A DNA stretch of 18,880 bases, taken from Verrucomicrobiales bacterium (GTDB taxonomy: Bacteria > Verrucomicrobiota > Verrucomicrobiia > Verrucomicrobiales > DEV007). How positions within the stretch are numbered: position 1 is the first letter of the stretch; every line of letters begins with the position of its first letter. Positions 1-7,670 of the stretch are shown here, piece by piece. The notes beneath the pieces are model-generated. The model saw only the letters and a program-made list of their open reading frames with translations. It made no database searches and was not told the origin of the DNA. Location: contig PAHQ01000042.1 of assembly GCA_002705125.1 (NCBI GenBank), forward strand, positions 26,786-45,665, written 5' to 3'. The position numbers and the translations under genes are program-made.

Positions 1-941
1 CCTTCAGTGTATTGAGCTCTGATTACGTTCTTTCTCACCTCTTCTGGACCCATGCCACGAATTGTTCTTAGAACTTTAACTTTTTCATCTCTGACACTAT
101 TTGCTGATAAATCAGTTGGAGGCTCCATCGCTATTAGGCTCAAGAGTTGAAGTAGGTGATTTTGAACCATATCTCTTGCTGCTCCAGCTTTGTCATAATA
201 TGCACCTCTGCCTCCTTCCATTCCCAGGTGTTCGGCACAGGTGATTTGTACATGATCAATAAATCGGCTCCTCCACAAAGGTTCAAAAATAGAATTGGCG
301 AACCGTAAAACCATTATGTTCTGAGCCGTTTCTTTTCCTAAGTAATGGTCAATTCTGTATGTATCGGATTCATGAAAAGTATCATTGACAATTCGATTGA
401 GATTTTGGGCCGTACCAAGATTTGATCCAAAAGGCTTTTCGATAATTACACGGGACCATCCTTTTTCAGGAGATAAGTTCAGTTGGACTTTTTTTAAATT
501 ATCTAATACAACGGGGAAAAAATCAGGAGCAGTTGAGAGATAAAAGAGTCGGTTATGAAATGTGGGTTCTTTTGTTTCGTGTCCTGTTATACATTGTTTT
601 AAATCAGAGAAGGATTCCTCAGAATTTAAATCCCCCCGAAAATAAAAAAGAGATTTTGAAAATTCATCCCATTTTTCTTCATCATGACCCGAGCGAGAAT
701 TATTGCGGTTTGATTCTTCAAGTTCTGATCGCCATATCTGATCATTTTTATCTCGCCTAGCAAAACCTATGATTCTGAATGAATGGGGTAATTCATCATT
801 TAAAAATAGATTGTATAAGGCGGGTACTAATTTCCTGTGAGTCAAATCTCCAGTAGCTCCAAAAATGACAATGCTACATGACCCTGGAATATCGCGAGAT
901 TTGAACCCGCGTCTTAGTGATTCCACATAGGGATCAGACAT
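1..941 (-). CDS. zwf: Glucose-6-phosphate 1-dehydrogenase, N-terminal part (cut by left window edge)
   Basis: First enzyme of the oxidative pentose phosphate pathway: oxidises glucose-6-phosphate to 6-phosphogluconolactone and makes NADPH in the cytosol. I translated the minus strand from an ATG at 939-941 and saw no stop down to base 3, giving 313 codons of a family usually near 480-510 residues, so the C-terminal third is missing. Near residue 29 is the nucleotide-binding motif GATGDLTHRKL; further on is the active-site signature RIDHYLGKE (coding bases near 330-360), followed by a region reading IFEPLWR and the GGRGAYYDKAGAARDMVQNH segment typical of G6PD. It begins 42 bp after the RpiB-GlyA fusion and is probably co-transcribed with it, joining the oxidative and non-oxidative arms of the pathway. 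No Shine-Dalgarno sequence precedes the start. The assignment is firm. Confidence 0.96.
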   Translation of the reverse strand, partial: MSDPYVESLRRGFKSRDIPGSCSIVIFGATGDLTHRKLVPALYNLFLNDELPHSFRIIGFARRDKNDQIWRSELEESNRNNSRSGHDEEKWDEFSKSLFYFRGDLNSEESFSDLKQCITGHETKEPTFHNRLFYLSTAPDFFPVVLDNLKKVQLNLSPEKGWSRVIIEKPFGSNLGTAQNLNRIVNDTFHESDTYRIDHYLGKETAQNIMVLRFANSIFEPLWRSRFIDHVQITCAEHLGMEGGRGAYYDKAGAARDMVQNHLLQLLSLIAMEPPTDLSANSVRDEKVKVLRTIRGMGPEEVRKNVIRAQYTE

Positions 942-983
942 AATAGCTTAATGATTTTAGGATTTATTGTATAAGGCCAGTTT

Positions 984-2660
984 TTAAGGTAATGGAAAAC
1001 CTTTATTAAGACTAATGACCTTCAATCTGATTTTTTCAAGGGCTTCAGGGTTTTCCCTGTTTTCAAGAGCTTCATGAATAAATTCGGCAATCACTAACAT
1101 TTCTGATTCAGTCATGCCTCTTGTTGTAACAGCTGGAGTTCCAATTCTAATGCCTCCTGCTTTGAATGGACTTTCCGTGTCAAAAGGGATTGAGTTTTTA
1201 TTAACTGTAATGCCAGCTTCATCTAAAGCATGCTGTGCTATTTTACCATTAATTTTGTTAGGCCTAACATCTACAAGCATTAAATGATTTTCAGTACCAC
1301 CTGATACAATACGGTAACCATATTCTTTAAGCTTTCCGGCAAGTGTGTGAGCATTTTTAACAATCTGCTTTTGATAAATTTTAAAATCTGGTTTTAATGC
1401 CTCTCCAAAGCATGCCGCTTTAGCTGCGATTACATGCATTAATGGGCCACCTTGAACGCCTGGGAAAACCATGCTATCAATTTTTTTGGCCCAATCTTCA
1501 CCGCATAAAATAAGACCGCCTCTAGGGCCCCTTAATGATTTATGAGTTGTCGTCGTTATAAAATCAGCATAACCAACCGGCGAAGGATGTACTCCACCAG
1601 CAACAAGACCCGCAATGTGCGCCATATCGACAAAGAGTAAAGCTCCAACAGACTTTGCAATTTCAGACATTTTTTCGAAATCTATAATCCTCGGATAAGC
1701 TGAAGCTCCAGCTGTAATCATTTTTGGTTTAACTTTCTCTGCTTGAGCCTTGAGCTGATCATAGTCAATTTGCTCTGTATCCTCATTAACACCATACGAA
1801 GAAATTTCATAAAATTTCCCCGAAAAATTTGCCGGATGTCCATGTGTTAAATGTCCACCATGAGAAAGGTCCATTGCGAGTATTTTATCGCCATACTCCA
1901 AAGAGCTGAAATAAACAGCTGCATTAGCTTGTGATCCGGAGTGCGGCTGTACATTTGCATGATCTGCTCCAAATAACTCCTTTGCCCTTTCTATGGCTAA
2001 AGCCTCTGCTATATCAACGTTTTCACAACCTCCATACCACCTTTTCCCTGGATACCCTTCAGCATATTTGTTAGTCAGATGACTGCCCTGCAGGAGACGA
2101 ATGTTCTCACTTGCGAAGTTTTCACTAGCTATCAATTCAATGTTATTTTGTTGTCTCTCAATTTCTTTATCAACAGCTTCAGCAAGTTCAGGATCAACTT
2201 TATCTAGACTAGTTGTTGCAGGGTTAATTTTGTTAATCCTACGAACGTGTCGCTCGCCAGCGTTAAAATCGGCATTAATAAATGATTCCGTGATTTCTTT
2301 GGCGGTTTCTAATTTCATTCTTTGAGCGCCTAAGCAAAGAACGTTTGCATCATTATGAGTTCTTGTTAATGATGCATCACTAGGTTCATTTACTACAGCT
2401 GCTCTAATGTGAGGGTGCCTATTAGCCGCAATACTCATTCCTATACCAGAATGACAAATCAATATTCCTAGTGTTGCTTCTTCGTGTGCTATCAATCCAC
2501 TTAGTTCATGAGCATAATCAGGATAATCAGTGGATTCAGAGGAGTTAGTTCCAAGGTCTTTAATTTCATGGCCTTTCTCGATGAGGTGGGCCTTGAGAGA
2601 TTCCTTTAATTCAAAACCAGCATGATCACTGGCAATAAGTATAGGTAGTGGTTTTGACAT
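984..2660 (-). CDS. Fused ribose-5-phosphate isomerase B / serine hydroxymethyltransferase
   Basis: One uninterrupted frame of 558 codons carries two complete cytosolic enzymes. Residues 1-147 are RpiB (ribulose-5-phosphate/ribose-5-phosphate interconversion): SDHAGFELK near the N-terminus, the active-site segment [13 protein letters not shown] with the presumed catalytic Cys69, and the family's closing [11 protein letters not shown]. Residues about 155-558 are a full-length GlyA, which converts serine plus tetrahydrofolate to glycine plus methylene-tetrahydrofolate: [36 protein letters not shown], and TTTTHK with the PLP-binding lysine at 374. It ends with the usual NKGFPLP-type tail. Only about ten residues link the two, so neither half looks degraded. 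The phosphatase gene ends 10 bp upstream and zwf follows after 42 bp. In B. subtilis rpiB and glyA are close neighbours, a likely ancestral state before fusion. The RpiB loop has His70 where most family members have Gly. Both domain calls are very secure; the fusion could only be an artefact if a frameshift error removed an intervening stop. Confidence 0.95.
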   Translation of the reverse strand: MSKPLPILIASDHAGFELKESLKAHLIEKGHEIKDLGTNSSESTDYPDYAHELSGLIAHEEATLGILICHSGIGMSIAANRHPHIRAAVVNEPSDASLTRTHNDANVLCLGAQRMKLETAKEITESFINADFNAGERHVRRINKINPATTSLDKVDPELAEAVDKEIERQQNNIELIASENFASENIRLLQGSHLTNKYAEGYPGKRWYGGCENVDIAEALAIERAKELFGADHANVQPHSGSQANAAVYFSSLEYGDKILAMDLSHGGHLTHGHPANFSGKFYEISSYGVNEDTEQIDYDQLKAQAEKVKPKMITAGASAYPRIIDFEKMSEIAKSVGALLFVDMAHIAGLVAGGVHPSPVGYADFITTTTHKSLRGPRGGLILCGEDWAKKIDSMVFPGVQGGPLMHVIAAKAACFGEALKPDFKIYQKQIVKNAHTLAGKLKEYGYRIVSGGTENHLMLVDVRPNKINGKIAQHALDEAGITVNKNSIPFDTESPFKAGGIRIGTPAVTTRGMTESEMLVIAEFIHEALENRENPEALEKIRLKVISLNKGFPLP

Positions 2661-2670
2661 CTAAAAGTGG

Positions 2671-3138
2671 TCAGTTTTGTGTTTTAAGAAATTCTAATAT
2701 ATTAGGTAATGATACGTCTAGTAAGTCTTTTGTGTGTTCATATTCTTCAATTGTTCCACCGTAAGGATCAGGGACATCGGTGCCTTTGACTGACTCAGAA
2801 TCACAAAATTCTGTTACCAGGAAGGTCTTTTCAAGTGCTTTGGGAAACATGCTTTCTATCGCGCTCAAATGACCTGATGACATAGCAAATATATACGAGG
2901 ACCTATCAACTAATTCATGGCTGACAGGTTGACTGGTATTAGCTGATAAATCTATTTCTTCTTTTCTAAGAATATCTAGAGTGTGCTTACTGGGAGGTTG
3001 GCCGCCAAAGGTTGAAATTCCTGCAGATGAGATTTCAAAGGATAATCCGCTTTCATTGACTAGTTTTGAAAATAACCCCTCAGCCATTGGGCTGCGGCAT
3101 ATGTTCCCAGTGCAAATAAATAAGATCAAAGGTTTCAA
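2671..3138 (-). CDS. Low-molecular-weight protein phosphatase (Wzb/YwlE family)
   Basis: Small cytosolic cysteine phosphatase of 155 residues, the usual family length. The P-loop CTGNICRSPMAEGLF starts at Cys9 (nucleophile) with Arg15, giving C-x5-R, and the general-acid loop reads DVPDPYGG near residue 125. Family members dephosphorylate tyrosine on kinases or other proteins; the YwlE branch removes phosphate from arginine. The residue that separates them (Thr11 in B. subtilis YwlE) is Ile13 here, which favours phosphotyrosine. The start is a TTG at 3136-3138; no ATG is available, and beginning there gives the normal KPLILFICTGN N-terminus. It begins 13 bp after the upstream gene's stop; an AAGGA lies about 18 nt before the TTG, too far to be convincing. 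The phosphatase, RpiB, GlyA order matches the ywlE-rpiB-ywlG-glyA neighbourhood of Bacillus. Family call secure, substrate open. Confidence 0.92.
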   Translation of the reverse strand: MKPLILFICTGNICRSPMAEGLFSKLVNESGLSFEISSAGISTFGGQPPSKHTLDILRKEEIDLSANTSQPVSHELVDRSSYIFAMSSGHLSAIESMFPKALEKTFLVTEFCDSESVKGTDVPDPYGGTIEEYEHTKDLLDVSLPNILEFLKTQN

Positions 3139-3151
3139 GTTTTTTGATTCT

Positions 3152-3811
3152 TTAATTCCTTGTAGATAATTCTCTTATTGTATTGTACTGCCTGATAATT
3201 GAGTCGCATGAGCCAACGTCTAGTATTTTTGCTCGTCTCATTCTATCAGCTCTATCTCTGACGTCTTTAGTAATATCAGCAAACTCCATTGCAGCTTTAA
3301 CGCTTTTGGGCAGTATTATTCTATTAGCAAAATGAAACTGCACTGTATCGTTAATATCAGGAGAAATAAAATGGCCCACCACTAATAATTCTCCCCGCCA
3401 TGGGCCGTTAATAATTCTTGTTGCTCGACCTTCTTCAAGAGCTTCCAAACTTTCATCATTTTTGAATAAACCAAATTCTTCAGCGTTGTTATAATTTTCT
3501 CTCAAGACATCAGCGATTAGACTGGTTTCTTCCGGTGATATACTAATTTGTTCGACTATCTCATTAATCACTGAGCGTATTTCAAACTTTTTCCCTTTAA
3601 TTTTCTCTATTTGACTTAGGTGAAAGATTGATTGGAATACTAGTCTTTGAGATTGCCTATCATTTTTAGATGGAGGGCGTTCTAGAATTTCTGTTAGCGC
3701 GGTAATATTATTTTTGTAGGTATTATTTTCATCTTTCCATTCGAGCCAAAATTTTAACCCAATTATAAGAAGTATTAGGAAAATAATCTTCCAGAAGTAA
3801 TCAGCAATCAT
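3152..3811 (-). CDS. Unknown protein with an N-terminal membrane anchor
   Basis: I do not recognise this 219-residue protein. Residues about 6-24 (WKIIFLILLIIGLKFWLEW) form one hydrophobic segment that could be a membrane anchor or uncleaved signal; the rest is soluble, charged and mostly predicted by eye to be helical, with an Arg-rich stretch near 180-195 (RDRADRMRRAKI). A central piece (INGPWRGELLVVGHFIS) may be a small beta element. No catalytic motif is visible. It starts 35 bp after the second PilT-like ATPase and ends 13 bp before the phosphatase, so it is most likely in the same transcript. A link to pilus function or signalling is possible from position alone; nothing in the protein shows it. 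The start is the ATG at 3809-3811, which retains the hydrophobic segment; no Shine-Dalgarno sequence is present. Confidence 0.75.
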   Translation of the reverse strand: MIADYFWKIIFLILLIIGLKFWLEWKDENNTYKNNITALTEILERPPSKNDRQSQRLVFQSIFHLSQIEKIKGKKFEIRSVINEIVEQISISPEETSLIADVLRENYNNAEEFGLFKNDESLEALEEGRATRIINGPWRGELLVVGHFISPDINDTVQFHFANRIILPKSVKAAMEFADITKDVRDRADRMRRAKILDVGSCDSIIRQYNTIRELSTRN

Positions 3812-3846
3812 CGTTATTTTAGAATGTAATTAATCAGGGAATTAAT

Positions 3847-4935
3847 TCAAGCCTTTGTAGGTGGTTCTACAGCTTTAAAATTTTGGTGAATATATTCCGC
3901 ATCTCGACAATTGAGCAGCGCATCATTAAGTGAAATGTGTCTATTAGTTAGAAGGTGTGCAAGGCTCTCATCAATAGTGTGCATACCTTCTTGGCTTCCG
4001 ATTTGGATTAATCCTACGATTTGCTCAAATTTTCTTTCAATCATGCATGCTCGAATTCCATGATTAATTCTCATGATTTCTGATGCCATTACTCTCCCAG
4101 GGTGATCCTGTCTCGCAATTAATCTTTGTGAAACAACGGCCTGTAGGCAATTTGATAGCTGAGTGATTATCATTTCCTGTTGATCGGCTGGAAATACATC
4201 TATCATTCGATCTAAAGATTTAGGAGCGTCTATTGTGTGGAGAGTGCTGATGACTAAGTGCCCCGTTTCAGCAGCTGTTATAGCAGTCCGTATCGTTTCT
4301 AAGTCACGCAATTCACTAACGACAATGATATCAGGGTCTTGCCTGAGAGCGGATCTTAATGCATTTGAGAAGCTGTGTGTATCAGGCCCCAATTCTCTTT
4401 GTTTAACAAGTCCATAACCATGATCAAAGACATATTCGATTGGATCTTCTATAGTGACTGCAACACATGATCTCTCTTTTAATATTTTTTGAATCATTGA
4501 TGCAATGGTGGTGGTCTTTCCAGCACCAGTGACTCCAGTGACTAAAATAAGTCCTTGCCTCAATGAGCATAAATCATTAACTGACTGTCCGTGTCCTAAT
4601 TGAGGAAGCTCAGGTATTTCTGTAGGAATGTAACGAAAAGCACCTTCAATTGATCCTCTCACATAGTGTGCATTTGCCCTAAATCTACCTACGTTTTTAA
4701 TTGATATAGAAAAGTCTAATTCTAGGTCTTCTTCGAGTCGCGCTCTTTGCGACTCTGATATCACGCCCATTACTAATTCTTTTGCTTCATCTGGACTGAT
4801 ATCGTAGTCTGCTAGAGCTTCGAGTGTCCCATTTATTCTGCATGCAGGCGGGGCATCTGCAGTGATATGAAGATCAGATCCTCCTCTGTCTCTAGTCTCA
4901 GTCAAGTAGTCGACGATATGTTTTTTACTGCTCAT
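3847..4935 (-). CDS. PilT/PilU-family type IV pilus retraction ATPase (second of a tandem pair)
   Basis: Hexameric secretion-type ATPase at the cytoplasmic base of a type IV pilus, expected to drive pilus retraction. At 362 residues it is close to P. aeruginosa PilT (344). In order: an N-terminal PAS-like domain with SDLHI and RINGTLEAL; Walker A GVTGAGKT at 134-141; Asp box TIEDPIEYVF near 161-170; Walker B DIIVVSELRD at 202-211; His box ETGHLVISTLHT at 223-234; and the IDESLAHLL segment near 321-329. In PilT the region before this is the AIRNLIRE helix; here it reads GIRACMIER (293-301). Walker A and Walker B deviate slightly (Ala for Ser, Ser for Gly) but keep the essential Lys, Thr and Glu. 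It starts 9 bp after the first ATPase gene. No pilin, PilB or PilC gene is in the window, so the target machine must be encoded elsewhere. Whether it acts as PilT or PilU cannot be told. Confidence 0.92.
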   Translation of the reverse strand: MSSKKHIVDYLTETRDRGGSDLHITADAPPACRINGTLEALADYDISPDEAKELVMGVISESQRARLEEDLELDFSISIKNVGRFRANAHYVRGSIEGAFRYIPTEIPELPQLGHGQSVNDLCSLRQGLILVTGVTGAGKTTTIASMIQKILKERSCVAVTIEDPIEYVFDHGYGLVKQRELGPDTHSFSNALRSALRQDPDIIVVSELRDLETIRTAITAAETGHLVISTLHTIDAPKSLDRMIDVFPADQQEMIITQLSNCLQAVVSQRLIARQDHPGRVMASEIMRINHGIRACMIERKFEQIVGLIQIGSQEGMHTIDESLAHLLTNRHISLNDALLNCRDAEYIHQNFKAVEPPTKA

Positions 4936-4944
4936 TTAAAAAAA

Positions 4945-5997
4945 TTAAGATATGCCTCTCATGGCTCTGTCGAAATCAGATTCATTACCTGATGCCGTTG
5001 CCGCTTCTTCTTGTGTCAAATGTCCCTTCTGAGTGGCTTCGACTAATGCATCCATGAATAGTTTGTTATTGGGGTTATCTCCTCGGCCGATGAAATCAAC
5101 AATTTCTGGTATTCTGGATTCACGTACATAATTTCTAATCACTCCAGTGTTTTCTAAGTGTTCTGTCACTAAATGGAGCCCTCCATAAGCAGATGGCAAG
5201 AGAACTTGGCAGCAAATGCCTATCAACAGATTAGAAAGTAATTGCAGCTGACTTTCTCGGTCTTGGCTGGGGAAAAGGTTTGTTAGTCGTTCTATCGTTT
5301 CTGAGACGTTGGCACTATGCAAAGTTGCTAAAACTAGATGCCCAGTTTCTGCAGCTTGCAGAGCTATTTTTGCGGTTTCGGGATCTCTTATCTCCCCAAG
5401 AAGAATGACATCAGGCGCTTGTCTCAGTGAGCTTCTTAGTCCTCTTGCAAAAGAATCTGTGTCAGTATGAACCTCTCTTTGAGTAAAAAGTGATTTTTTA
5501 GATTCAAATAAGTACTCTATTGGATCTTCAATGGTAACAATGTGTTTTGATGAGTTTTGGTTAAGCCATTCAAGGCTGGATGCTAGAGTGGTTGATTTAC
5601 CAGATCCAGTTGGTCCAGTAATTAGGACAAGACCGGAGGGAGCAGAGACCCATTTGGTTAGAAGTTCAACCGGAAGGCCTAAACTTTCGATGCCAGGTAT
5701 TTCGGTGTTAATTTGTCTCAGCACAGCTCCGAGATTTCCAAGGTGCCGGTGCAAGTTGACTCTAAACCTTACGCCATTATGAGCAACATAACTAGAATCT
5801 CTGTCGCCATCATATTCTGGATCCGCACCACACCTTTTCCAGAAGGCGATCATGTCTTCAGATTCGATAGGGTCATCCCCAGCGATCATGAGTTGCCCGT
5901 TGACTTTCATTCTAGCCACGTGCCCTGCACTCAGAAAGATGTCACTCGCTTTATTTTCAAAAGCAGCCTTTATAAGGGATTCAATCATTGAACTCAT
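4945..5997 (-). CDS. PilT/PilU-family type IV pilus retraction ATPase (first of a tandem pair)
   Basis: 350-residue secretion ATPase related to PilT/PilU, with an expected role in type IV pilus retraction and twitching motility. Motifs in order: SDIFLSAG N-terminal domain; Walker A GPTGSGKS at 128-135; TIEDPIEYLF near 155-164; Walker B DVILLGEIRD at 196-205; His box ETGHLVLATLHS at 217-228; and VIRNYVRES (286-294) in place of PilT's AIRNLIRE. The Walker motifs are more canonical than those of the next gene. The end of the protein (about 330-350) is short and acidic/polar with no PilU-like extension. It is the first gene of a six-gene minus-strand run, preceded by about 100 bp containing a small inverted repeat. 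Two tandem retraction ATPases recall pilT-pilU pairs of proteobacteria, but by eye the two are clearly diverged, so this is not a recent duplication. ATG at 5995-5997 chosen; no Shine-Dalgarno sequence. Confidence 0.92.
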   Translation of the reverse strand: MSSMIESLIKAAFENKASDIFLSAGHVARMKVNGQLMIAGDDPIESEDMIAFWKRCGADPEYDGDRDSSYVAHNGVRFRVNLHRHLGNLGAVLRQINTEIPGIESLGLPVELLTKWVSAPSGLVLITGPTGSGKSTTLASSLEWLNQNSSKHIVTIEDPIEYLFESKKSLFTQREVHTDTDSFARGLRSSLRQAPDVILLGEIRDPETAKIALQAAETGHLVLATLHSANVSETIERLTNLFPSQDRESQLQLLSNLLIGICCQVLLPSAYGGLHLVTEHLENTGVIRNYVRESRIPEIVDFIGRGDNPNNKLFMDALVEATQKGHLTQEEAATASGNESDFDRAMRGIS

Positions 5998-6013
5998 TTG
6001 GAGAGATCTTTAA

Positions 6014-6028
6014 TGCCCAAGTGGGGCA
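6014..6028. repeat. Small perfect inverted repeat upstream of the PilT operon
   Basis: TGCCC-AAGTG-GGGCA: five-base arms around a five-base loop, 17 bases before the first ATPase start codon. On the minus strand it falls between a possible -35 (TTGCAC) and a weak -10-like TAAAGA with a 17-base spacer, so it could be an operator or a leader hairpin. On the plus strand a short T run follows a few bases later, but there is no plus-strand gene to terminate. Function not shown. Confidence 0.35.
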
Positions 6029-6097
6029 GGTGCAATTTTTTATAAAAATAGCTTTACTAGAAATAGATGAATAGTTGGAATCGATAGGTTTGGACTA

Positions 6098-7633
6098 TTA
6101 TCTTTTGGCATAATCTTGGTTCGACTCAAGTTCCTCCTTATCAGGAGTTTCACTTGATATTCCATCATCGGGAATTTTTAATCCAGCTATCCAGGCTACA
6201 GCATTGAGGCCGATCTTTCTAAAATTGTCATCTGCCCAATTATTATGAACATGTGCTCCTGTAAAACCGAAGCCTCTACCTGCCCCATTCTCATTTTCTG
6301 TAGCCCATACGACGTGCTGCTTTTCGTTCCGTTCAAGAACAGAAGCCCTTACGTGGGGATTTCCACTGTGGGCTCCATCACGTCTTTTAAGGGTTTCAGG
6401 TCCAGGGAGTGCACTAAGTATTGGGGTAATACCTTTCATTTCATCTCTAAAACGCATATGGTAATACCATTCATCATTTATCTTGAACGGCTTCACTCCA
6501 TTAGCAACTGGGTGATCTGGGAAAGTCTTGAATTCTGGGGTCCAGTGAGGGTTTACCGACCAGTGAGCCTCAAAAAATCCTCCCATCCAATCTAGGAACT
6601 TATCACCACCTTGATTGCCTTTTGGTATCTCAACAGCATAGTGAATAGAGCCAACTCCCATACCTCTTTTCTGGTGGTAGTCTATTTGTCTCAAGTGGAA
6701 TTTTGCAAAGTGAGACCCTCCTCCAGTACAAAACATAATTAGCGCGTCTGCATTTTGCATTGCAGTTGGGTCCTGAGGCCAGCCGTCTTTATATAAACTA
6801 GTGATAATCTTATCTCCATAGTGAGCTCTTAGCCTCTTTGCGAGAAGTATGTTTCCTGCATTGTGCTCATGAGCCCCCCAGCCGTGAGATCTTGAGCCTG
6901 CATAAAAACAAATCTTTTTAGCGTCTACAAGCTTAAGCCTCTTTAACATAATATCCTTAAATTGAACTTTCATTGGAGGCCCTGCATGAAGTTGTAAAGC
7001 CAGTATGCCTTGTCGTCTTTTCTTGGGACCATTATCCGTCACTTCAGCCATGAGCTTTCCATTGATAGATTGTTTTATATTATAACCCTTTGCAATAATA
7101 TGGTATTCATTCCAATCACCTTTCTTTATAACCTTATTTAGTTCCTTAGGATCACCAACAGCTTCCCCTTGCGTTTTTTTACCTTTATCGTCAACAGTGA
7201 CACGCTGCCCTCTTTTAGCAAAGACGCCGCCAAACTGTTCGCCATAAACTGTCCCACTCCAAGTGTCACCAGCCTCAAAATCTGCTTGGTAACCACCGAC
7301 TCTCCATTCATCAGGACCATTATCTAATTTGAAACTTCTTATTTGTATGCCTGAATTGCCTGCGTCTATTTTGAATTTTAGTTTAAGTTCAAAATCATCA
7401 AGTTCTCCAGCTTCCCAAATGATAAATGTATTTCCTTTTGTAGGATTATTTGAAGTGGTTTGACCGGTAATGGCCCCATCCTTAACGCTCCAAAATTTAG
7501 GGTCTCCATTCCAGTTTTTAAGACTCTTGCCATCAAAAATAGGCATAAAATCATTATCACCTTTTGCGTGATGATCAGCGAATAGGCTTGAGCTTGTAAG
7601 GCTCAAAATTGTAAGTATTGTGCGAATTTTCAT
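6098..7633 (-). CDS. Secreted DUF1080 (3-keto-disaccharide hydrolase-like) / ThuA-like two-domain protein
   Basis: A 511-residue exported protein. Residues 1-19 (MKIRTILTILSLTSSSLFA) are a signal peptide with likely cleavage before Asp20. Residues about 28-233 are a DUF1080 domain, a concanavalin-like beta sandwich now linked to hydrolysis or elimination of 3-keto glycosides; markers are FMPIFDGKSLKNWNGD, NSGIQIRS and the WNEYHIIAKG strand. Residues about 239-486 are a ThuA-like domain (class I glutamine-amidotransferase-like fold) starting ICFYAGSRSHGWGAHEH and continuing through ALIMFCTGGGSHF and FPDHPVANGVKPF. ThuA proteins are tied to 3-keto-disaccharide use in rhizobia. The tail (487-511) is short and polar. 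This combination points to extracytoplasmic processing of oxidised sugars and is a type very common in Verrucomicrobiota and Planctomycetota. The gene stands alone, with about 100 bp to the PilT genes, and diverges from a methyltransferase-like gene. Substrate unknown. Confidence 0.9.
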   Translation of the reverse strand: MKIRTILTILSLTSSSLFADHHAKGDNDFMPIFDGKSLKNWNGDPKFWSVKDGAITGQTTSNNPTKGNTFIIWEAGELDDFELKLKFKIDAGNSGIQIRSFKLDNGPDEWRVGGYQADFEAGDTWSGTVYGEQFGGVFAKRGQRVTVDDKGKKTQGEAVGDPKELNKVIKKGDWNEYHIIAKGYNIKQSINGKLMAEVTDNGPKKRRQGILALQLHAGPPMKVQFKDIMLKRLKLVDAKKICFYAGSRSHGWGAHEHNAGNILLAKRLRAHYGDKIITSLYKDGWPQDPTAMQNADALIMFCTGGGSHFAKFHLRQIDYHQKRGMGVGSIHYAVEIPKGNQGGDKFLDWMGGFFEAHWSVNPHWTPEFKTFPDHPVANGVKPFKINDEWYYHMRFRDEMKGITPILSALPGPETLKRRDGAHSGNPHVRASVLERNEKQHVVWATENENGAGRGFGFTGAHVHNNWADDNFRKIGLNAVAWIAGLKIPDDGISSETPDKEELESNQDYAKR

Positions 7634-7647
7634 TAATATGCATATTA
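7634..7647. repeat. Perfect 14-bp palindrome in the divergent promoter region
   Basis: TAATATGCATATTA reads the same on both strands and lies directly against the ATG of the DUF1080-ThuA gene. Beside it are two further inverted repeats: CCTCT-gcg-AGAGG at 7655-7667 and AGCTT-gt-AAGCT at 7670-7681. The density of dyad symmetry within 50 bp between divergent genes fits an operator, but AT-rich palindromes also arise by chance. Confidence 0.45.
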
Positions 7648-7670
7648 GCGCTCTCCTCTGCGAGAGGCAA
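7642..7670 (-). promoter_or_regulatory. Candidate sigma70 promoter for the DUF1080-ThuA gene
   Basis: Read on the minus strand: TTGCCT (7670-7665), a 17-base spacer, TAATAT (7647-7642), each four of six to consensus. Transcription would start only about seven bases further on, at or next to the ATG, so the message would be leaderless or nearly so. The -10 overlaps the 14-bp palindrome. This is a pattern match only. Confidence 0.35.

Noticed and set aside
533-760. Plus-strand open frame of 75 codons
   Set aside because: It lies wholly within the zwf coding region on the opposite strand, and its product has no recognisable features.
3847-5997. Recent tandem duplication of the two PilT-like ATPases
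   Set aside because: They share the family motifs, but the sequences between motifs, the Walker variants and both termini differ widely, so any duplication is old.
6014-6045. Hairpin plus T run as a rho-independent terminator on the plus strand
   Set aside because: There is no plus-strand gene upstream to terminate, the stem has only five pairs, and about ten bases separate it from the T run.
6245-6595. Plus-strand open frame of 116 codons inside the DUF1080-ThuA gene
   Set aside because: Antisense to the ThuA domain; composition and lack of motifs mark it as a shadow frame.
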